Shown here one piece after another: positions 1-13,379 of a stretch of 64,000 nucleotides of DNA. The notes under the pieces were generated by a model. The model was not told where the DNA came from, did not search any database, and worked only from the letters and a program-made list of their open reading frames with translations. The stretch is taken from assembly GCA_013368315.1 (NCBI GenBank), contig JAACJM010000102.1, positions 124,001 to 188,000 of the forward strand. Direction: 5' to 3'. The position numbers and the translations under genes are program-made. This DNA is from Tetrapyrgos nigripes. Lineage: Eukaryota; Basidiomycota; Agaricomycetes; Agaricales; Campanellaceae. Positions within the stretch are counted from its first letter, which is position 1; each line of letters starts with the position of its first letter.

Positions 1-1040
1 ATACTACTTCTATGAAGTTGAGAGATAATATAGCGATTGCCTGCCTAGAGATGCCTGTGGCAGCGTCGAAGACGCCTACACTGAATGGAATCGACGTGGA
101 CTGGGACCGCCAATTAGAATGTGTAGAGCCACTGTGTAGTGATCTTCATAAGTATGTAACTCGAGGTCTATATGTATGTGTTGGATAAACGCCGGTACGT
201 AGAGTGTACGGTATACCGATTGGCCCTCCTGAATACAGATATACTAATAGCTAGTCTGATAGTAAGTAGTTCTATACAAAGTAAGTATAGAGACGTCGAC
301 TTCGATATAAATGCATAGCGTTAAAAGTAGTCTATGTGTATAGAATGACAATCAACCTAGGTACAATGAAGACGATGTCGTCGTACGCGTGGATTTTCCA
401 TTCGTAGCCCCTATCTACAATGAATTGGCGATAAAATAAGAGACCAAGTGTATTTCGGAACAGTGATCTCGGAATCGAAGAGATGCAAAAGTTTGTACTC
501 AGCGAAATTCGAAACAGAAGATGGCATATTAGACTACGGTGGCCAATGTGTGAAAGCCCGAGGGAGGAGGAGAACGGCGGAATGATGGAAGAATGTTGGT
601 AGCCATTGCGAGAACAAGGGTAGTGAAAGGGTGAACGGGGGGACTAGCAAGGGTGGTGGAGATGGTCAAGTGGTTGGGACCCTCGCGTGGTCGAGACAAA
701 AGACCGGAAATGAATGGAGGGCTTCTGGGAAGATGGAGACGGTGTTTGTGGGTCGGGCGTGGGAGGGAGGGGGGTCAGGTGACGGACGGGGACTTTCTTT
801 TGGCTTCCTTATGGGGCGTGGTGATCACCGGCGAGATCTCGGCATTGGGCGGGGAGGGCCATTGAAGATCGGCATCGCCGAATGGCTCGGAGCCGGGATG
901 ACAACATGTTTCAGTTCATCAAAAACCATTCGCAATCGAACCAGTCCGTCTCTGAATTTGGCAGAGGGTGCCTGTAGCTCTTTTCCTCAAATTCGGTTCA
1001 TAGCAATCAACTTTGTTTCCGCGTCTCTTCCTCTCTTAAC
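1..1040. other. No gene seen; upstream region of HMG-box gene
   Basis: I see no supported gene. The stretch from about 600 to 900 is rich in G on the plus strand and gives open frames of low complexity without recognisable domains. The last 30 bases before the start codon at 1041 are pyrimidine-rich, as is common at fungal transcription starts, so the promoter of the HMG-box gene probably lies here. Confidence 0.5.
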
Positions 1041-2532
1041 ATGAGTCGCTACAGTCAACAATACTCCACGCCGAGCTCGACGTCCGCCGCCACCCCGAAC
1101 ACCGCCCAGTCCAATCCCGACAACGACCGCGGCTCCACGTCTGGCTCAGACGATGGCTTCAACCAGAAGGTCGAACGCGACCAAGACGGTGAGACACGCT
1201 CCATTTCTTTTTTTACCATGCTCATTGCGCGTCCTAGATGACAACTCGCTCACCTCCCAGACCCTCAACGCCGACGGCACCCCAAAACGCCCTATGAACG
1301 CCTTTATGATCTTTGCGCGTCGTCGTCGCCCACAAGTCTCCTCCGAAAACCAGTCCATGCGCACGGGCGAGATCTCCAAAATCCTCTCCAAGGAATGGAC
1401 ATCCATGCTCGCCTCTGAAAAACAGTTTTATCTCGATCAAGCCAAACAACTCAAGGAAACCTTCAACTCAAAATATCCCGACTATGTCTATCGCCGTCGC
1501 CCCAACAACTCGCGCAGATCTCGCAGAAGCAAGCCAGTCGATTTGCCCTCGTCCAATCCCGGCGGAATAAGCGGTCTTCATGGTGTAGACGGTGACAATG
1601 TTGGCTTGGGCGGGGGAGACCTCGGAGAATCGTCGCCCTCCGTGAACGGAAATGACTCTTACCTTAGAGGTTTACCCTCCATCGACACGTCACATCACAT
1701 GTCCTACTCTGACCCCTACTCTCGACATCCCACCGCTCATCATGGCGGTCATTCCGGTCATCTACCATTTGATTCCCGCATATCACCTCCACATACCCTT
1801 CCGTCCCCTCATTCCTCCCAATCCCTTCATGCTCCCTACTCCAACCATCTCGGTCAACACCAAAACACGTCACAATCAGGCTCCCAATCCCTTTTTGGCG
1901 CGAACCACCACGGTCTCCCCTTACCGCTCCCCCATCCCCACTCCCAACACGATCAGTGGAACCGTTTAGATCGGTCTTCTTCCCGAGGTGGCCCAGGATC
2001 CTGGTCTCCACCTAATAACACCTCTTCCTCACACGGTGGTCCAGGAGGCGATTCTACCACTTCCAACTCGTCTCATTCGCAATCTGGTTCCTCTGGCTCC
2101 AATTATCCCTTCCCAACCCTAAACTCGCCTTTTATCCCCGGGCCTGGAGGTCCAGGACCAGCCGGTAGTGGCACTTCTAGTTCTCCACCGCCTGGGAGGC
2201 CAGGGACAGCGAGTGGTGGGAGTGGTGGTGGCGGATCGTATGAGGGTCGCTATGCAGCTTCTCCTGCGTTGGGAAGCTCAGATTCTCAGAGGACAGCCTT
2301 GCCTTCGGTGCATTCGTTGACTGGAGGATATCATGGTGCTGGTGGTTCAGGAAGTGGTGGAAATGGATCTGGGTATGGGTCAATGGGTGGTCTTGGACCA
2401 ATTGGAAGTCTCGGTGGGATTGGAAGCTTGAGTGGTATTGGCGGTAACGGAAGTAGCGGAAACAGTGGAAGTAGCGGTCCTGGTGGACCTGGAAATCGGG
2501 ATTTGGGAGACTTCAATAACAGAGGGTGGTAG
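1041..2532 (+). CDS. HMG-box (MATA/Sox type) transcriptional regulator
   Basis: Two exons, 1041..1188 and 1238..2532, give a 480-residue protein; the 49-nt intron starts GTGAGA and ends TAG. Residues about 65-133 form an HMG box opening with PKRPMNAFMIFARRRRP and holding the SKEW segment and a basic tail (YRRRPNNSRRSRRSK). This fold binds and bends DNA in the nucleus; fungal relatives act in mating and development (Ste11/Prf1 type). After the box the chain is low complexity: Ser/His/Pro-rich, then long Gly/Ser runs to the end, probably disordered and regulatory. The start was chosen because the ATG at 1041 opens a Ser/Thr-rich exon that splices in phase into the box. It is not next to pheromone or receptor genes, so a mating-type role is not implied. 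Confidence 0.88.
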
Positions 2533-3160
2533 ATGGACGTCATTTATTTAGAAGTTATTATTTCGCGTCTTATCGGTTCCTTCCCTGTCGCGTCGCGTCT
2601 CATGTTTCGTTAGCCTCTGTTTGTCTACCTATTTTGTATATTTACTCATTGGAGTCTCATTTTTTCTCTTTCTGTATGTCCATATTGTTACCCTTGGATT
2701 CATTCCGTTACGGTCGTCTTCGTTTCTCCTGTGTTTGGTTCTCCTCTCCGTTCTCCTCTCTCTTCTCTCTCCTGTCCGTTTCCGTTTTCGCTTTCGTTCC
2801 CGTTACCCCTCCGTCTCTGAGTTTCTACAGCCCATCCTCTCCTCTATTCCTCGCCTCTCGTCTGTCCTATTAATTGCTAATCGCTGTCGGTTTTTCTTTT
2901 TTTGTCTCTCTTACATTCCTCTCTTCCGTACTCTTCTCTTTTCTTCTCCTCTCCTCTCCTCTCTTCTCAGTTGTTTTTCTCAGTCTCTTTTTTCCTTACA
3001 GTTTTTTCGTTCATTGTCAATACAGTATCGTTCATCATATCATATCATAACATATCTTATAACCTCTCACTCACAGTCACCAGTCACCACCAGGCACTCT
3101 GCATTATGGATAGACATATGGATTAGAAGCGATATGGACGCGTACATAGCATAGCAGCAT
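2533..3160 (+). other. CT-rich tract, probable 3' UTR of HMG-box gene
   Basis: From about 2560 to 3020 the plus strand is strongly enriched in T and C, with runs of TCTC and CCTCTCC. It begins right after the HMG gene stop, so a long 3' untranslated region or a downstream pyrimidine tract is likely. The hydrophobic Leu/Phe/Ser frames here are what such a tract would encode by chance. Confidence 0.4.
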
Positions 3161-6100
3161 ATACTGTATGCATTTACGCATTTACGCATTTCGGCGTTTA
3201 CGTCGTCGTTTTGCTTTCCATTTTCGCAGTGTCCGCTATGTGATCGGCATTGGTATCGGTATTTGTACCGAAATTACTATTACTGAGACTCGAGAGACGG
3301 TGACTCAGATTCAGTCTATTAGAGTGGTTTGTGTGGGATGTACGGATTGTACGGTGGATGTATGCGCGATTGTATGCGTATATATATCTGCCTATCTGCT
3401 TTTACCTGCTTGATCTGCGTATACATTCTCTTTGAACGTGATAGGACCTCGTTAATTGCTTGCTGATCTAGGTCTCTCAACTTCAACTCTTTGACTCCAT
3501 TCCGAAATATTTTCGTGATTGTCCCTCCTATCCCTTGCCTCGCCTCTTCCCTTGCCTGCCCTTCTTCGTCTCTTTGCTTTCGCCCCCGCCACCGACGTCC
3601 CTCCACCTTAGCACTTAAAAAATCAGATCGATGCCCTGCTAGATTGACAACACCGGCCCCGACCCCGACCCCGCATCCTGGCCTGCGTTCTACGTTCTGT
3701 GATTCTGCCCTCTGTACTCTGCACTCTGCATTCGTACTTTGCACCCTAAAACCCAAACCCAAACCCAAAGTGAAAGGACAAAGCCAAAATGTCATAATCC
3801 GTGTGGATCCGTCTTAGACTACGATTCATCCATCACTTGAAGACCGAAGCCATCACCATACGCATGAAGCACCATAACCATAACTTTGACTAGCATCCTA
3901 GCATAGGCATCCTTTAGCCTCTCCTTAGCCTCGCCTCTGACCAGTAACCTTCTTCTCTTCACCTTTTCCCTTCGTAACTTTGACTCCAATGCTGCATTAA
4001 CGTACACATACTTACCCACTCAAGTCTTTAGATCTAGACTGAGTAGTCTTGGCTTAGCAGCACTGACATCTTTATGACTATGACTCGACTCTGACTCTGA
4101 CTCTACCTCTGTCTCTACCTCTGGCTTCAGGCTACAGGCAGAGACTACTGGTACTAGGACTACTAGGTGTCGATGAAGGCCTGCTCGTGACCAGATGGGC
4201 AGGTGAGTCCTTCTCTTTCCTTATTATCTTTTTCGCTTCACGGTATATCTATCGCTCACGATGTTTACTCTGCGTAGACCCTCTGCAGAACATGTGTATA
4301 CACGCGCATATATACATGATCTGCACCCTTGGCATCCCTCAAAAAACGCAGAACGAGATTTGTATACACATATACTTGTGCACTCCTTTTCACCCCTCCT
4401 CCTGAGACTGAAAGTGAGCTTGGTAGTTTAGCAGTCCATGGAGATCATAATCACCATGATGGAATATAGACAATTATGGACGGTACCCGCTAGTCTGGGT
4501 CACTGTCACTTTGTGGGGTATTCGAGGAGGATTTCTCTTCCTCCGACTCGCGATCTCTCTCTCGATGTTTACTACCGACGCAAATGTAATTGCATGCGTA
4601 CGCTTCCGTGACATGCTCGGGTGACGAGTCATGTTGATGGTTGTGGTGACCTCTGCTTGCGTTTTCCTTGGATATGGCTCGGTTCTGGTTTGGTTGACGC
4701 ACGTCGCAGGGATGGGGAAGGCAAGGGACGAAGAAGTCCTGCGTAATCCGTATGCAGGGCTGTGGCTTCACATGCTAGGTAAGTACTATCTCCGTTCATC
4801 CTTTCATCTACAGCTTTGCCTATTCATTCGGTACGCCTCCAACTACATGCATACTCGCCAGGTGGCTATCATACATCATCCCGATTCAAGTCATTGCGGT
4901 AGTGGTCGTCTTGAGATGGTGTCGAGTCATCTTATACCTACCTATTTCGGATATCGGATGAACTGTTCTTGCTGAGAGTTCTCAACTTGCTTTTTGTCCC
5001 ACCACGGTCTCAAGTTCCGATGCCACCGTTTGTACGTATCACCTCCGTGTTCCTTAGGGTCCTGCGCAGTCTCAGACAGTCTTCCGGTGAGATTTTCGAT
5101 GTTCGTAGTTATGAGAGTATGTATTTATGACTCGTTGATGCTGCCGCGCTTTTAAAAAGATTGACACCGTCCCAAGTGCTCGGGTTTAAACACCTCCGCC
5201 CCACAGTGGTACCCTGAACTTATAGCGAGTGAACTGAACCCCGCCCTCGCGAATATCTCATATTCTACTGTTTTATCTGTCGTTGTATAATTCTTCCCTG
5301 ACAATTCCTCCTTTCTTGACCGCCGAGATAAAAACTAGGGTAGTCAGCAGCACGTACTGCAGACCTAGTTCGTCTTGCGCGTTGGGTCCAGGCCCCAGGT
5401 ATTTTCCGGCTGGGTCCCCGACGGATGTCGAGTTGGGTTACTCTTCATGTCGACTGTCGTTCTGCTACAATCCCAGTCGCTTTTCTGCTTCTCCCTCCTT
5501 CGCTTATTCAGGGGCTTACGGTTTACGTCCAAAAGTCTACATAGGCCCGCCCGCCCCCGTTTGTGGCTGCAAAAACTTGGAGTGACTTGTATGGACCCTC
5601 CGTTTGACGCATCTCCAAACGAACGTGTGTCCAATTTCTGTCGAACGTCTCATTGAACATTATACCGTGGTTCAGGCTCAAAAACGGTTATCGTGAGGAA
5701 CTTCCATGTTTTTGTTTGATTAGACCGACGCTCCGACTCCAGATAAGAGAGAGATATGACGAAGTCTGGTGGTCATAGATGACTCTGCTGCATCCCAGAA
5801 CGCATCGCCTCTCGCCTCCGGAGTCCAAAACTGGAGACTTATCATCGTAGTTCTCCGAGTCGGCGGTTTTTGAGTTGCGAAGGTAGCTTACACATGATAC
5901 TCCATGAGGATCTCAACGACGGAGATCATGACCATACAAACAAATTCCTGATATCCTCCTTCTTCGTTCTTAGACTATACCCTTTTCTGCATACATCACT
6001 GGGAGAAAATCAATGCGTGATGTGATGGCTGTGGGACTCGAGGAAGAGAGGCACACACGATCTACCCGGATCCGCCGCGTAAGGGACACTGACGATGCAG

Positions 6101-9100
6101 CGTGAAGCTTGGAGAGTTGTTGAGTTCTGGTCCTTTGGGTCCTTTGGAAATTGGTTGTCGTCTGTTGTCGAGGGAAGGAGGAAGCGGAGGTTAAAGGGAC
6201 GGCACAGATGAACAATGGTACCTTCTATTCCGAACAAAAGTTATTAGCGTGGATTCTATTTTCTCCCTTCAAGTTCAATCAACGTAAATCATCCGCTAAC
6301 ATCTTCTTGCCCTCATGAGTACACTTTCCAATTTACAGATGTCTGATTCTTGAAAAAACAGGTATTGGTTGGTTGAGTAAAAACCTAATGTCTCGCTTCT
6401 TCTGTGCGGTGTTATTTCAAGGGTTTCTGAGGGAGGGTCTTTGACCTTTTATGTCTCTTTTGACTTTTAGGCTTTTTGTAGGGACATTAAATCACTTGTA
6501 CTAAGTATGGCAACATTGTAGCATTTGTATAAAGGCTTAGTACTTAGTAGGTGTACTGAATGATGTGTAGGAATGAATTCACATTGTGCATGGTTACAGC
6601 TTGGATTATGTATGTGCCAAGCTTTGATCAGTTGAAACTTGAATGCCTTGAACCCCTGGACCTAGTATATATTTGCTCCCTCCTCCTCGAATTTAAACAC
6701 TACGTGTCGGCATACTGCATGCTTACTACGCAATGTACGCATAAGTACCAAAAATCAAGGTTAATTTTCAATCAACATCGTACAGCGTTCGCCAACGATA
6801 AGACCTTTCACGGGGAGCTCAAGGAAATTTCAAAGCACTTGCCTCTGCTTTGAAAACGGAGTTTTGGAGGCAAATGTTGCCACTACGCGACGTGCGCGCC
6901 ACGCTGTCACGCGTAGAGGTTCGGATCACGGGGATCGCGTGGTTGCTTATGTAATAGAGTCTAGACCGGACGAGTGGCCGCAGGCCCGCACCTTTCCGCA
7001 GACTACGGGGAAGGCAAGACCGGTATCATGTGTAACGCTGCTACCATTCCCCCTGATACCGGTAGAAGCGTCTGATGCTCCTAACTGCGTACTGGTACCG
7101 CAACCTCAGTTTGACCTACTGTCATCAGGCCCCTGCAGGATGACAGTACGTCATCAGTCTGGTATGTAGAGTCCGTTTAACCGACCAATTTCTTTCCGGT
7201 TTCTGACTGCGTATGTTAGGACAATGTGCAGCATACATGCTACTTGCATGGTAGAAAAAAGGGGTGCCTAGCCCTCACACTACGTTGGGGACTAACAGCG
7301 CCGTCATTATGTCTGTCACTAATCTTGAATTCTGCCAGATTTTCCCAGTATTTCAGGGCACCTGAGGGGCTTTGAAACGCCGTTCGTCCGGAAACATATT
7401 CGGGATGGTATCTTGCTTTAGTCTCTATTCTATTGAAGATGCTTGCAAGAATAACTCAAATGTTCCCCAGTCCCAGGTGCTTGAAATCTTGTTTTCGTGG
7501 AGTCTTGTGATGTTCGAAGTGAGACGATCCCGTTGTTCAGGACTCAGGAAGCTTTCACTAAGAACCCTGAACGTTCGAGTACGAGTACGATGTCATAGGC
7601 TCGTTTCCAACTTGTGGCTCGTGTTTGAGAACACTCGAAGGGAAAAAGCTGTTGATACTCGTGTCCGTTCATCATCAGATGCGTACCAATTCTCCCGTCA
7701 TCCCCGAAGCTGCCCAATGTTCATGACAGTTCTAAGCAGCTAGAAGATCGCTCAGAATGCGACCGAAAATGTTCTGTGCTATTAGTCTTGATCGCAGCTT
7801 TGACACTTCCTTGGTGCCCCGGATCAACCGGCGGTTGGGTCTTTAGGTACAGCACAGAGTCTTCGGAGAACCTTGTCAGTTGCATGAAAACTCTGGGCCT
7901 CCGCCTCGGCCGAATTGCTTTGTAACTGAGCTTTCTTGGGTCGGAGTCAGGTCATAGCGATGTCTCTGAGTGCCTGATTTCTCCTAGGCTCAGCGACTAA
8001 TTATCTTGCTTTCGCGTGGCAGTGTAGATCGTACGGCGGACGTATTAGGCCAGCACGGGGTGTCCCATGTAACAGCGACAGCCCTGGAAAAGATGAATTT
8101 TTGAGACGGAGGAGCCGTAAAGTAAAGAACTTTAAAAACGAATAATTCGTCCAGATTCGCAGCAATCGTAGCGAGTCTCCGAGTCGTCTTTTTGGGTTTT
8201 TGGGAGCGTCTCGAAATTTATCTTATCGTTGGGTAGGTGGCACAGTGCCTCGGCGGATTCATTTGAGCTTTATATTACACTGTATGGCTGTAGCATGTAT
8301 TGGATTGGTATTGGACCTTGCGGGCTCAATTCTCATTTTTACAAACGTCCTCGATCAAAGTATAATAGGACCCACCCACGTTACATTTGAAATTGCGTTT
8401 GGGCTTGGCTATGGTACATAGGGACACGATTATGTGGGGGCAATTGACTTGAGGGACAAAGAACATCCTGATTCCTCGAGAACTGTATACTGACGGTATC
8501 AGGACATACAAAGCCGATTCAATAGCCAGGATTAGGATTCAATGGGAAGGGGAAAGATAATTTCCAATATTATCTCCGTAGTATAAGTACATCTGCTTCC
8601 GTGCTTTACTTCTTGTACTCAGTGAGAAGACCTCAGAACGAGAGAACTTGAATTGTGATTGGCTTGTAAATGGCTCACCGACATCGCTGCCCGCATCCTG
8701 CCTCGAAGTCAAAACATACTTATTCGTTGAATGGGACCACGGAGAGTATCTGCACTTGTGCGGAACCCTTTTCCGGAGCGGTGTAATAGACTAGAAAGAA
8801 AGAAAGAATTTAGTTCAGTTATAATGGTCATGGTTGAGAATAAGGATAGACTCAATGATCTCGTCAAACTCAAGACATTGCGCGATGCCGGTTTGCTGGC
8901 ACTTAAACCGAGATGAATGGATAAATGTATCACCGCAGACTATAACGATGCAGTGACATAGTATAAGATAGTATACTGATATACTGATAGATATTAGATG
9001 TAGTAATGTATTCACCCTATCATGACTATAAAGCCAGATGTAAATAGCATGTATAGGATCGGCTTGTATTGTACATGCCAAGTTAGGAGAGCGGGACCTT

Positions 9101-11153
9101 CAACGAGTGGCAAGCACTGGCACTCACTATAGCGCGAAAAGTAGATGCAGAAGCCGTCTCTGCGGCAGCAGCAGCACCAAACGGAACCTAACGTGCACTG
9201 CTGATGCAGATCTAGATGGCCACTGTAGTCTGTGGCAAGGGTCATAAACCGGATTATCGGCCCATCCCAACTCCACCATGGCATTAATGTCGTTAACTGT
9301 CGACTGCTGTAGGTAAGTACGTCCGTGGTAGCAGGAGATGGAGCTTGATGTCTAAGGGCAAAATTTGGAGTCAGACACTTCCGCGTAGTCTGGACCTGTT
9401 GGACCGATGTCATTACTACTTAGGTAGGTCCTGTCGTACAGATGACGCTGGTTAGAGAGAATATCAAGAAAAGACCAGCTTTTTCGTACCAAAGCACGAA
9501 CTAGAAACTTACTTGGCTTGTGAATTTTCGATAGATCATCCAAACCTAGAAGAACGTAAAACTGGATTGACCCCGAGATGGGGTAGACAATAGCGAAGGA
9601 TCAAACATGCAAAGATGGCTTTGAAGTTAACAACCAGAAGACGGGGAATGAGGCATTAAGGTTTGTTTCCTTACCAATTTTCCGTACAGCTCGAGAACTG
9701 TCGAGAAGCGTACCAGTTCCCCCCGATGTTTACATACGACATAGACCCCAGCATCACAAACCTATACCCGTGGAGGTCAATCTAGATAGCTCAGAGCCTG
9801 CTCTGAGATACATATCCCGAGCGCCTGATGTCGTTAGGTGCATCATGTGCTCCCCTGCGGCGATTACAACCAGTTGGGTCTCCTTCACCGACTCGACTCG
9901 ACTCCTCCATCCCGAGTGGCTCAAAGCACGGAAGCTTTACACTGCCAGACTCTGCATCCGGAATAGCTCCACTGCGCTTTGTCCTGGCAGGAGAACTTCA
10001 GTGCATGACAGTTTGTAGGTGTTTATTTGCACTTTTGATGGGAAAGTGCAGAAAAATAGGGTTCACTCAGCCAATCATCAGTGCGTGAACGAGCGGAAAG
10101 GTCACAAGGGTTGACGGTGTATCCCTGTCCTCCACTCCTGTCGACGTGAGCGGTGAGTAGAATTCCCGTGCAGAAAAAAAATCAACCCTGTCTTGCAAAG
10201 CCCCTGATCGTCCCTGGTTACAGCTTCCATATGGGTAAATTATCCATCCTTCCGAACTATCCACGGAGGGAGAAAAGGTTCAGCCTCATCCACGGGCTTC
10301 GAGCACGAACGACATGACGTTACGTGATTACTTCGCCAGGTTAATCATCAGTATATGAGAGTATATGTTCACATACTGAGATCGTCGATGACGGATACAA
10401 TTCCCATAGAACGATTTGAATTGAGATAGGTAGATATGGGGGATAGATGACAATTTAAATTGCCGACCTCGGGTCGGTCGTGAACCGAACCAGCTCGTCT
10501 GCAATCGACCGATCACGCGACGATCCTATATTAGAGCAAAAGGAAGCTTCATGAGCTTAAGAAGTTCGTTGCGTTGTTGCTAGAAGGATACTTCTTCGAT
10601 GTGGAAGCCAGGGGAGAGGGGAGTTGGGAAAGATGAGGAGGTTGTGAAAGAATTCCTTGGGAGAAAAAAGTTGCCGAAGCAAAGCTCAAGGCCGCGTTGA
10701 CACGTAGCAGCCTCCGAGCTCTTGACGCTGTTTGCTCAGTTTGCAATCGTGCATCAGACCATCAGGAAGCACCAGGAAATCTCCGCGCTCGCTTTCGAGA
10801 AGCTAATGCCATCATCTCGGTATGTTTTCTGTGAACAAAACGTAAAACCTACCCGCGAAGAAAACCTGTACATGTCTGGAAATCTCATGCTAGGCCTCTG
10901 TAGCACCTGGGCCTGTAATTCCGGTCAAAGCAAGTCGTACGAGGAAATTCGACCCTGAGTAGAGATCACTGTTTTTGGTCTAACCCAATACAGCCATATG
11001 TCGTGGTATCCAAATGAGTGGATCTTTGTCAGAGTGGAAACTCGGAAACATTCTGAAAATGAGCTTGCCACAAGCTCCAGCCACAAGATAACGACTTGAC
11101 TTGGACGACTTCAAAGTCTTTTAAAGATGTCAGCCCAATGTCAACCTTTATCT
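3161..11153. other. About 8 kb without a supported gene
   Basis: Open frames are short, overlap on both strands and show no recognisable domain. Visible items are a short AAACCC run (3748-3769), GACTCT/CTACCT repeats (4082-4130), a 10-bp inverted pair ACCGGTATCA (7019-7028 and 7054-7063), and some minus-strand frames with exon-like ends near 4490-4770 and 9350-9540 that I could not join into a gene. Decayed genes or long non-coding transcripts cannot be excluded. Confidence 0.35.
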
Positions 11154-11496
11154 CAGTGTTCTACCAAAGGGTTAAGCCTTAAATTTATGACTTATGACAT
11201 CCTTAAGGCTTAAGCTGGCTTAAGGAAGGGCAAAGACTGTCATCGGCTAGTCATTAACTGTAACTCAAATATGTGAGGCAGGATAATGACTCCAGCAAAG
11301 GTCAGCAAGACATGTCCAGAGTGTTCTAAACTTCTCAGACTGTGATGGCAGTTCTGACCTTTGTTACCCCTGTTTTTTCCCACCTACCCTCACTGCACCT
11401 TAAGGCCTTAAGGATAGGGCTTAAGTTTAAGGCTTTAAGCCTTTTAAGCCTTGAAAATTTTGGAAACCTGATTTAAGGGCTTAAAGTAGAACACTG
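11154..11496. mobile_element. hAT-like MITE with CTTAAG-rich interior
   Basis: The element opens with CAGTGTTCTAC and closes with the inverted GTAGAACACTG. The interior (11165-11480) is packed with CTTAAGG/CCTTAAG words in both orientations, like the subterminal repeats of hAT transposons. No coding frame is present, so it would be non-autonomous. No clear 8-bp target duplication is visible, which leaves the superfamily unsure. Confidence 0.5.
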
Positions 11497-11763
11497 GATT
11501 CAGGACCTGCAAGAGAAACGTACGCCCTCAAATTAAAATAAATGAGGTCGCAACTCTCCTTGGTCAGGACTAGTTCCAGCCTCGTTCCCCTGGCGTATCA
11601 GTTCTTGGTCCCAGCCCGGGTAATACACTCCTCCTCCTCTTCCTCCTTCTGCAACTTGCTCTGCTGAGGAAGCCCGAACTATGCCCGAACTTCCGGACAA
11701 GGACGTAACCGGAAGTCGGTCATATAACCGGTCTTCTATTTACTCACGCCCAACCACTTCAGA

Positions 11764-12930
11764 ATGGCGCCCACAGCATATATCCAACCCATAGCGGACT
11801 CAACCTCTGTCTTCAAGAACGACATTTTCAAAGGAAAGGTCCTATTCTGTACTGGTGGGGGCTCAGGAATATGCCGTGCCATGACCGAGGCGATAGTGCG
11901 TAATCTCTGCTACAAGGAAGCTGCTTAGACTGACGGACCTAGCGTAGATGCGTCACGGCGCAGACGCTGTCATTTTAGGACGACAGTAAGGAGCGACGCG
12001 CTTTGTTCCTTCTGTATATGCTGAGTAGACATCCAGGATCGACCGGTTAACGAAAGCAGCGAAAGAGTTGTCGGAAGCTACGGGTCGTACTTGCGTACCT
12101 GCGCAAGTAGATGTTCGTCAGCCCAATACGTTGAAGGATGCAGTAGCAAAAACTATTGAGAGGTTTGGGAGAATAGACTTTGTCATATGCGGTGCGTTTT
12201 CTGCCATCCCAGTGTCCTAGTCGCTTGCTCATTCATACTAAAGGTGCTGCTGGAAACTTCCTCGCCCCAATTTCTGGTTTGTCTGAGAATGCTTTTAGGA
12301 CTGTTATGGAGATAGACACGGTAAGCGGAACTTCACCATGCCAGAAACAGAAGAAAGTCTGGACAGCTCAACTCTCCGTGTCACTCAGATGGGAACCTAC
12401 AACACTATCAAGGCAACGCTGCCCCACGTCCGTGCTTCAAAGGGCTCATACATCCATGTCAGCGCTACCTTGCACTACAACGGTACGCCGTCCCGCAAAA
12501 CATATCTTCTAGCTCCGTATCCTTATTCATCTCTCCCTCCTTCCCAGCTACACCCTACCAAGCCCACGTCTCAGCTGCCAAAGCCGGTATCGACGCCCTC
12601 TCCAACGTGCTAGCTATTGAAGAAGGTCCTCACGGCGTTCGTTCCAATGTCGTCTCACCCGGTCCCATCGCTGGTACAGAGGGTATGGACCGTCTATCCA
12701 ACAAACTAGACGATACGAGAATTGGCCAGGGACCAGCGGGTCGTATGGGAGATGTGAAAGACATTGCCAACGCAGCGGTGTTTTTGTTTAGTGATGCGGC
12801 GTCTTATATTACGGGGCAGGTGTTGCCTGTCGATGGAGGTTGGGAGCATTTGAGGACGACGCAGTTGCCGTATCCTGAGGCGGTTTTGGATCCTGAGAGT
12901 GTACAGAAAATGATCAAGGCGAAGCTTTAG
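11764..12930 (+). CDS. SPS19: Peroxisomal 2,4-dienoyl-CoA reductase (SDR family)
   Basis: Six exons (11764..11895, 11948..11985, 12037..12191, 12244..12320, 12389..12482, 12548..12930) give 292 residues, the usual size for Sps19/DECR2. The enzyme uses NADPH to reduce 2,4-dienoyl-CoA during beta-oxidation of unsaturated fatty acids. Support: the Rossmann motif TGGGSGI near residue 35, the segment VDVRQP, the active-site region [10 protein letters not shown]...[13 protein letters not shown], and [16 protein letters not shown] followed by the terminal GQVLPVDGG. The protein ends in Ala-Lys-Leu, a peroxisomal targeting signal type 1, which places it in peroxisomes. All five introns are 51-68 nt, GT-AG and in phase, so the gene looks intact. 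A related SDR with another substrate is the main alternative. Confidence 0.85.
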
Positions 12931-13379
12931 AGGTTTAGGCGTGGAAATCTTCAAATAGTGTGGGATGTATGCATAAGTATTTATGGTATATCTGTAAAAA
13001 TACTCATTCGGGAGCCGGAGCGGTTCGACTGACTGAAGGCAATTTTAGGGAATTCTGGTCTTCCTCGACATCAGTTCATGATCATCGTGGGGGTGGATCA
13101 AACTGGGTTTTTGTCGGAGTATACTGGCTATTCAACGCTTTTAAACATCGAAGATTTCCCGCAGAGTGGCGGTAATTCAGTCCGTAAGATTGTGAAGTCT
13201 ATTCAGTAGCCATGAATCTCAGCGACGTTAGTCCTGCCGCCGGAAGTCTTGGCTTCTGCGTTCGCGCGTATACATATCACTCACTATGTCTCTTCAACCG
13301 GCACGTTGATCGAAAAGGAGTGTGGGGTGTCTACCTCGCATAGTACATATATGTACTATGTATGTACTCTATCTATACT
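12931..13379. other. Intergenic space between convergent genes
   Basis: This stretch lies between the 3' ends of the dienoyl-CoA reductase (plus) and the membrane protein (minus). I see no coding sequence; it presumably holds both 3' UTRs. Confidence 0.5.

Noticed and set aside
631..1044. 137-codon open frame in G-rich DNA upstream of the HMG gene
   Set aside because: Low complexity, no domain, and it runs into the start of the HMG-box gene in another frame.
2621..3154. 177-codon hydrophobic frame after the HMG gene
   Set aside because: The DNA is almost all T and C on this strand, which yields Leu/Phe/Ser frames by chance; the position fits a 3' UTR.
3748..3769. Telomere-like AAACCC repeats
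   Set aside because: Only three or four units, not the TTAGGG type expected in fungi, and no subtelomeric context.
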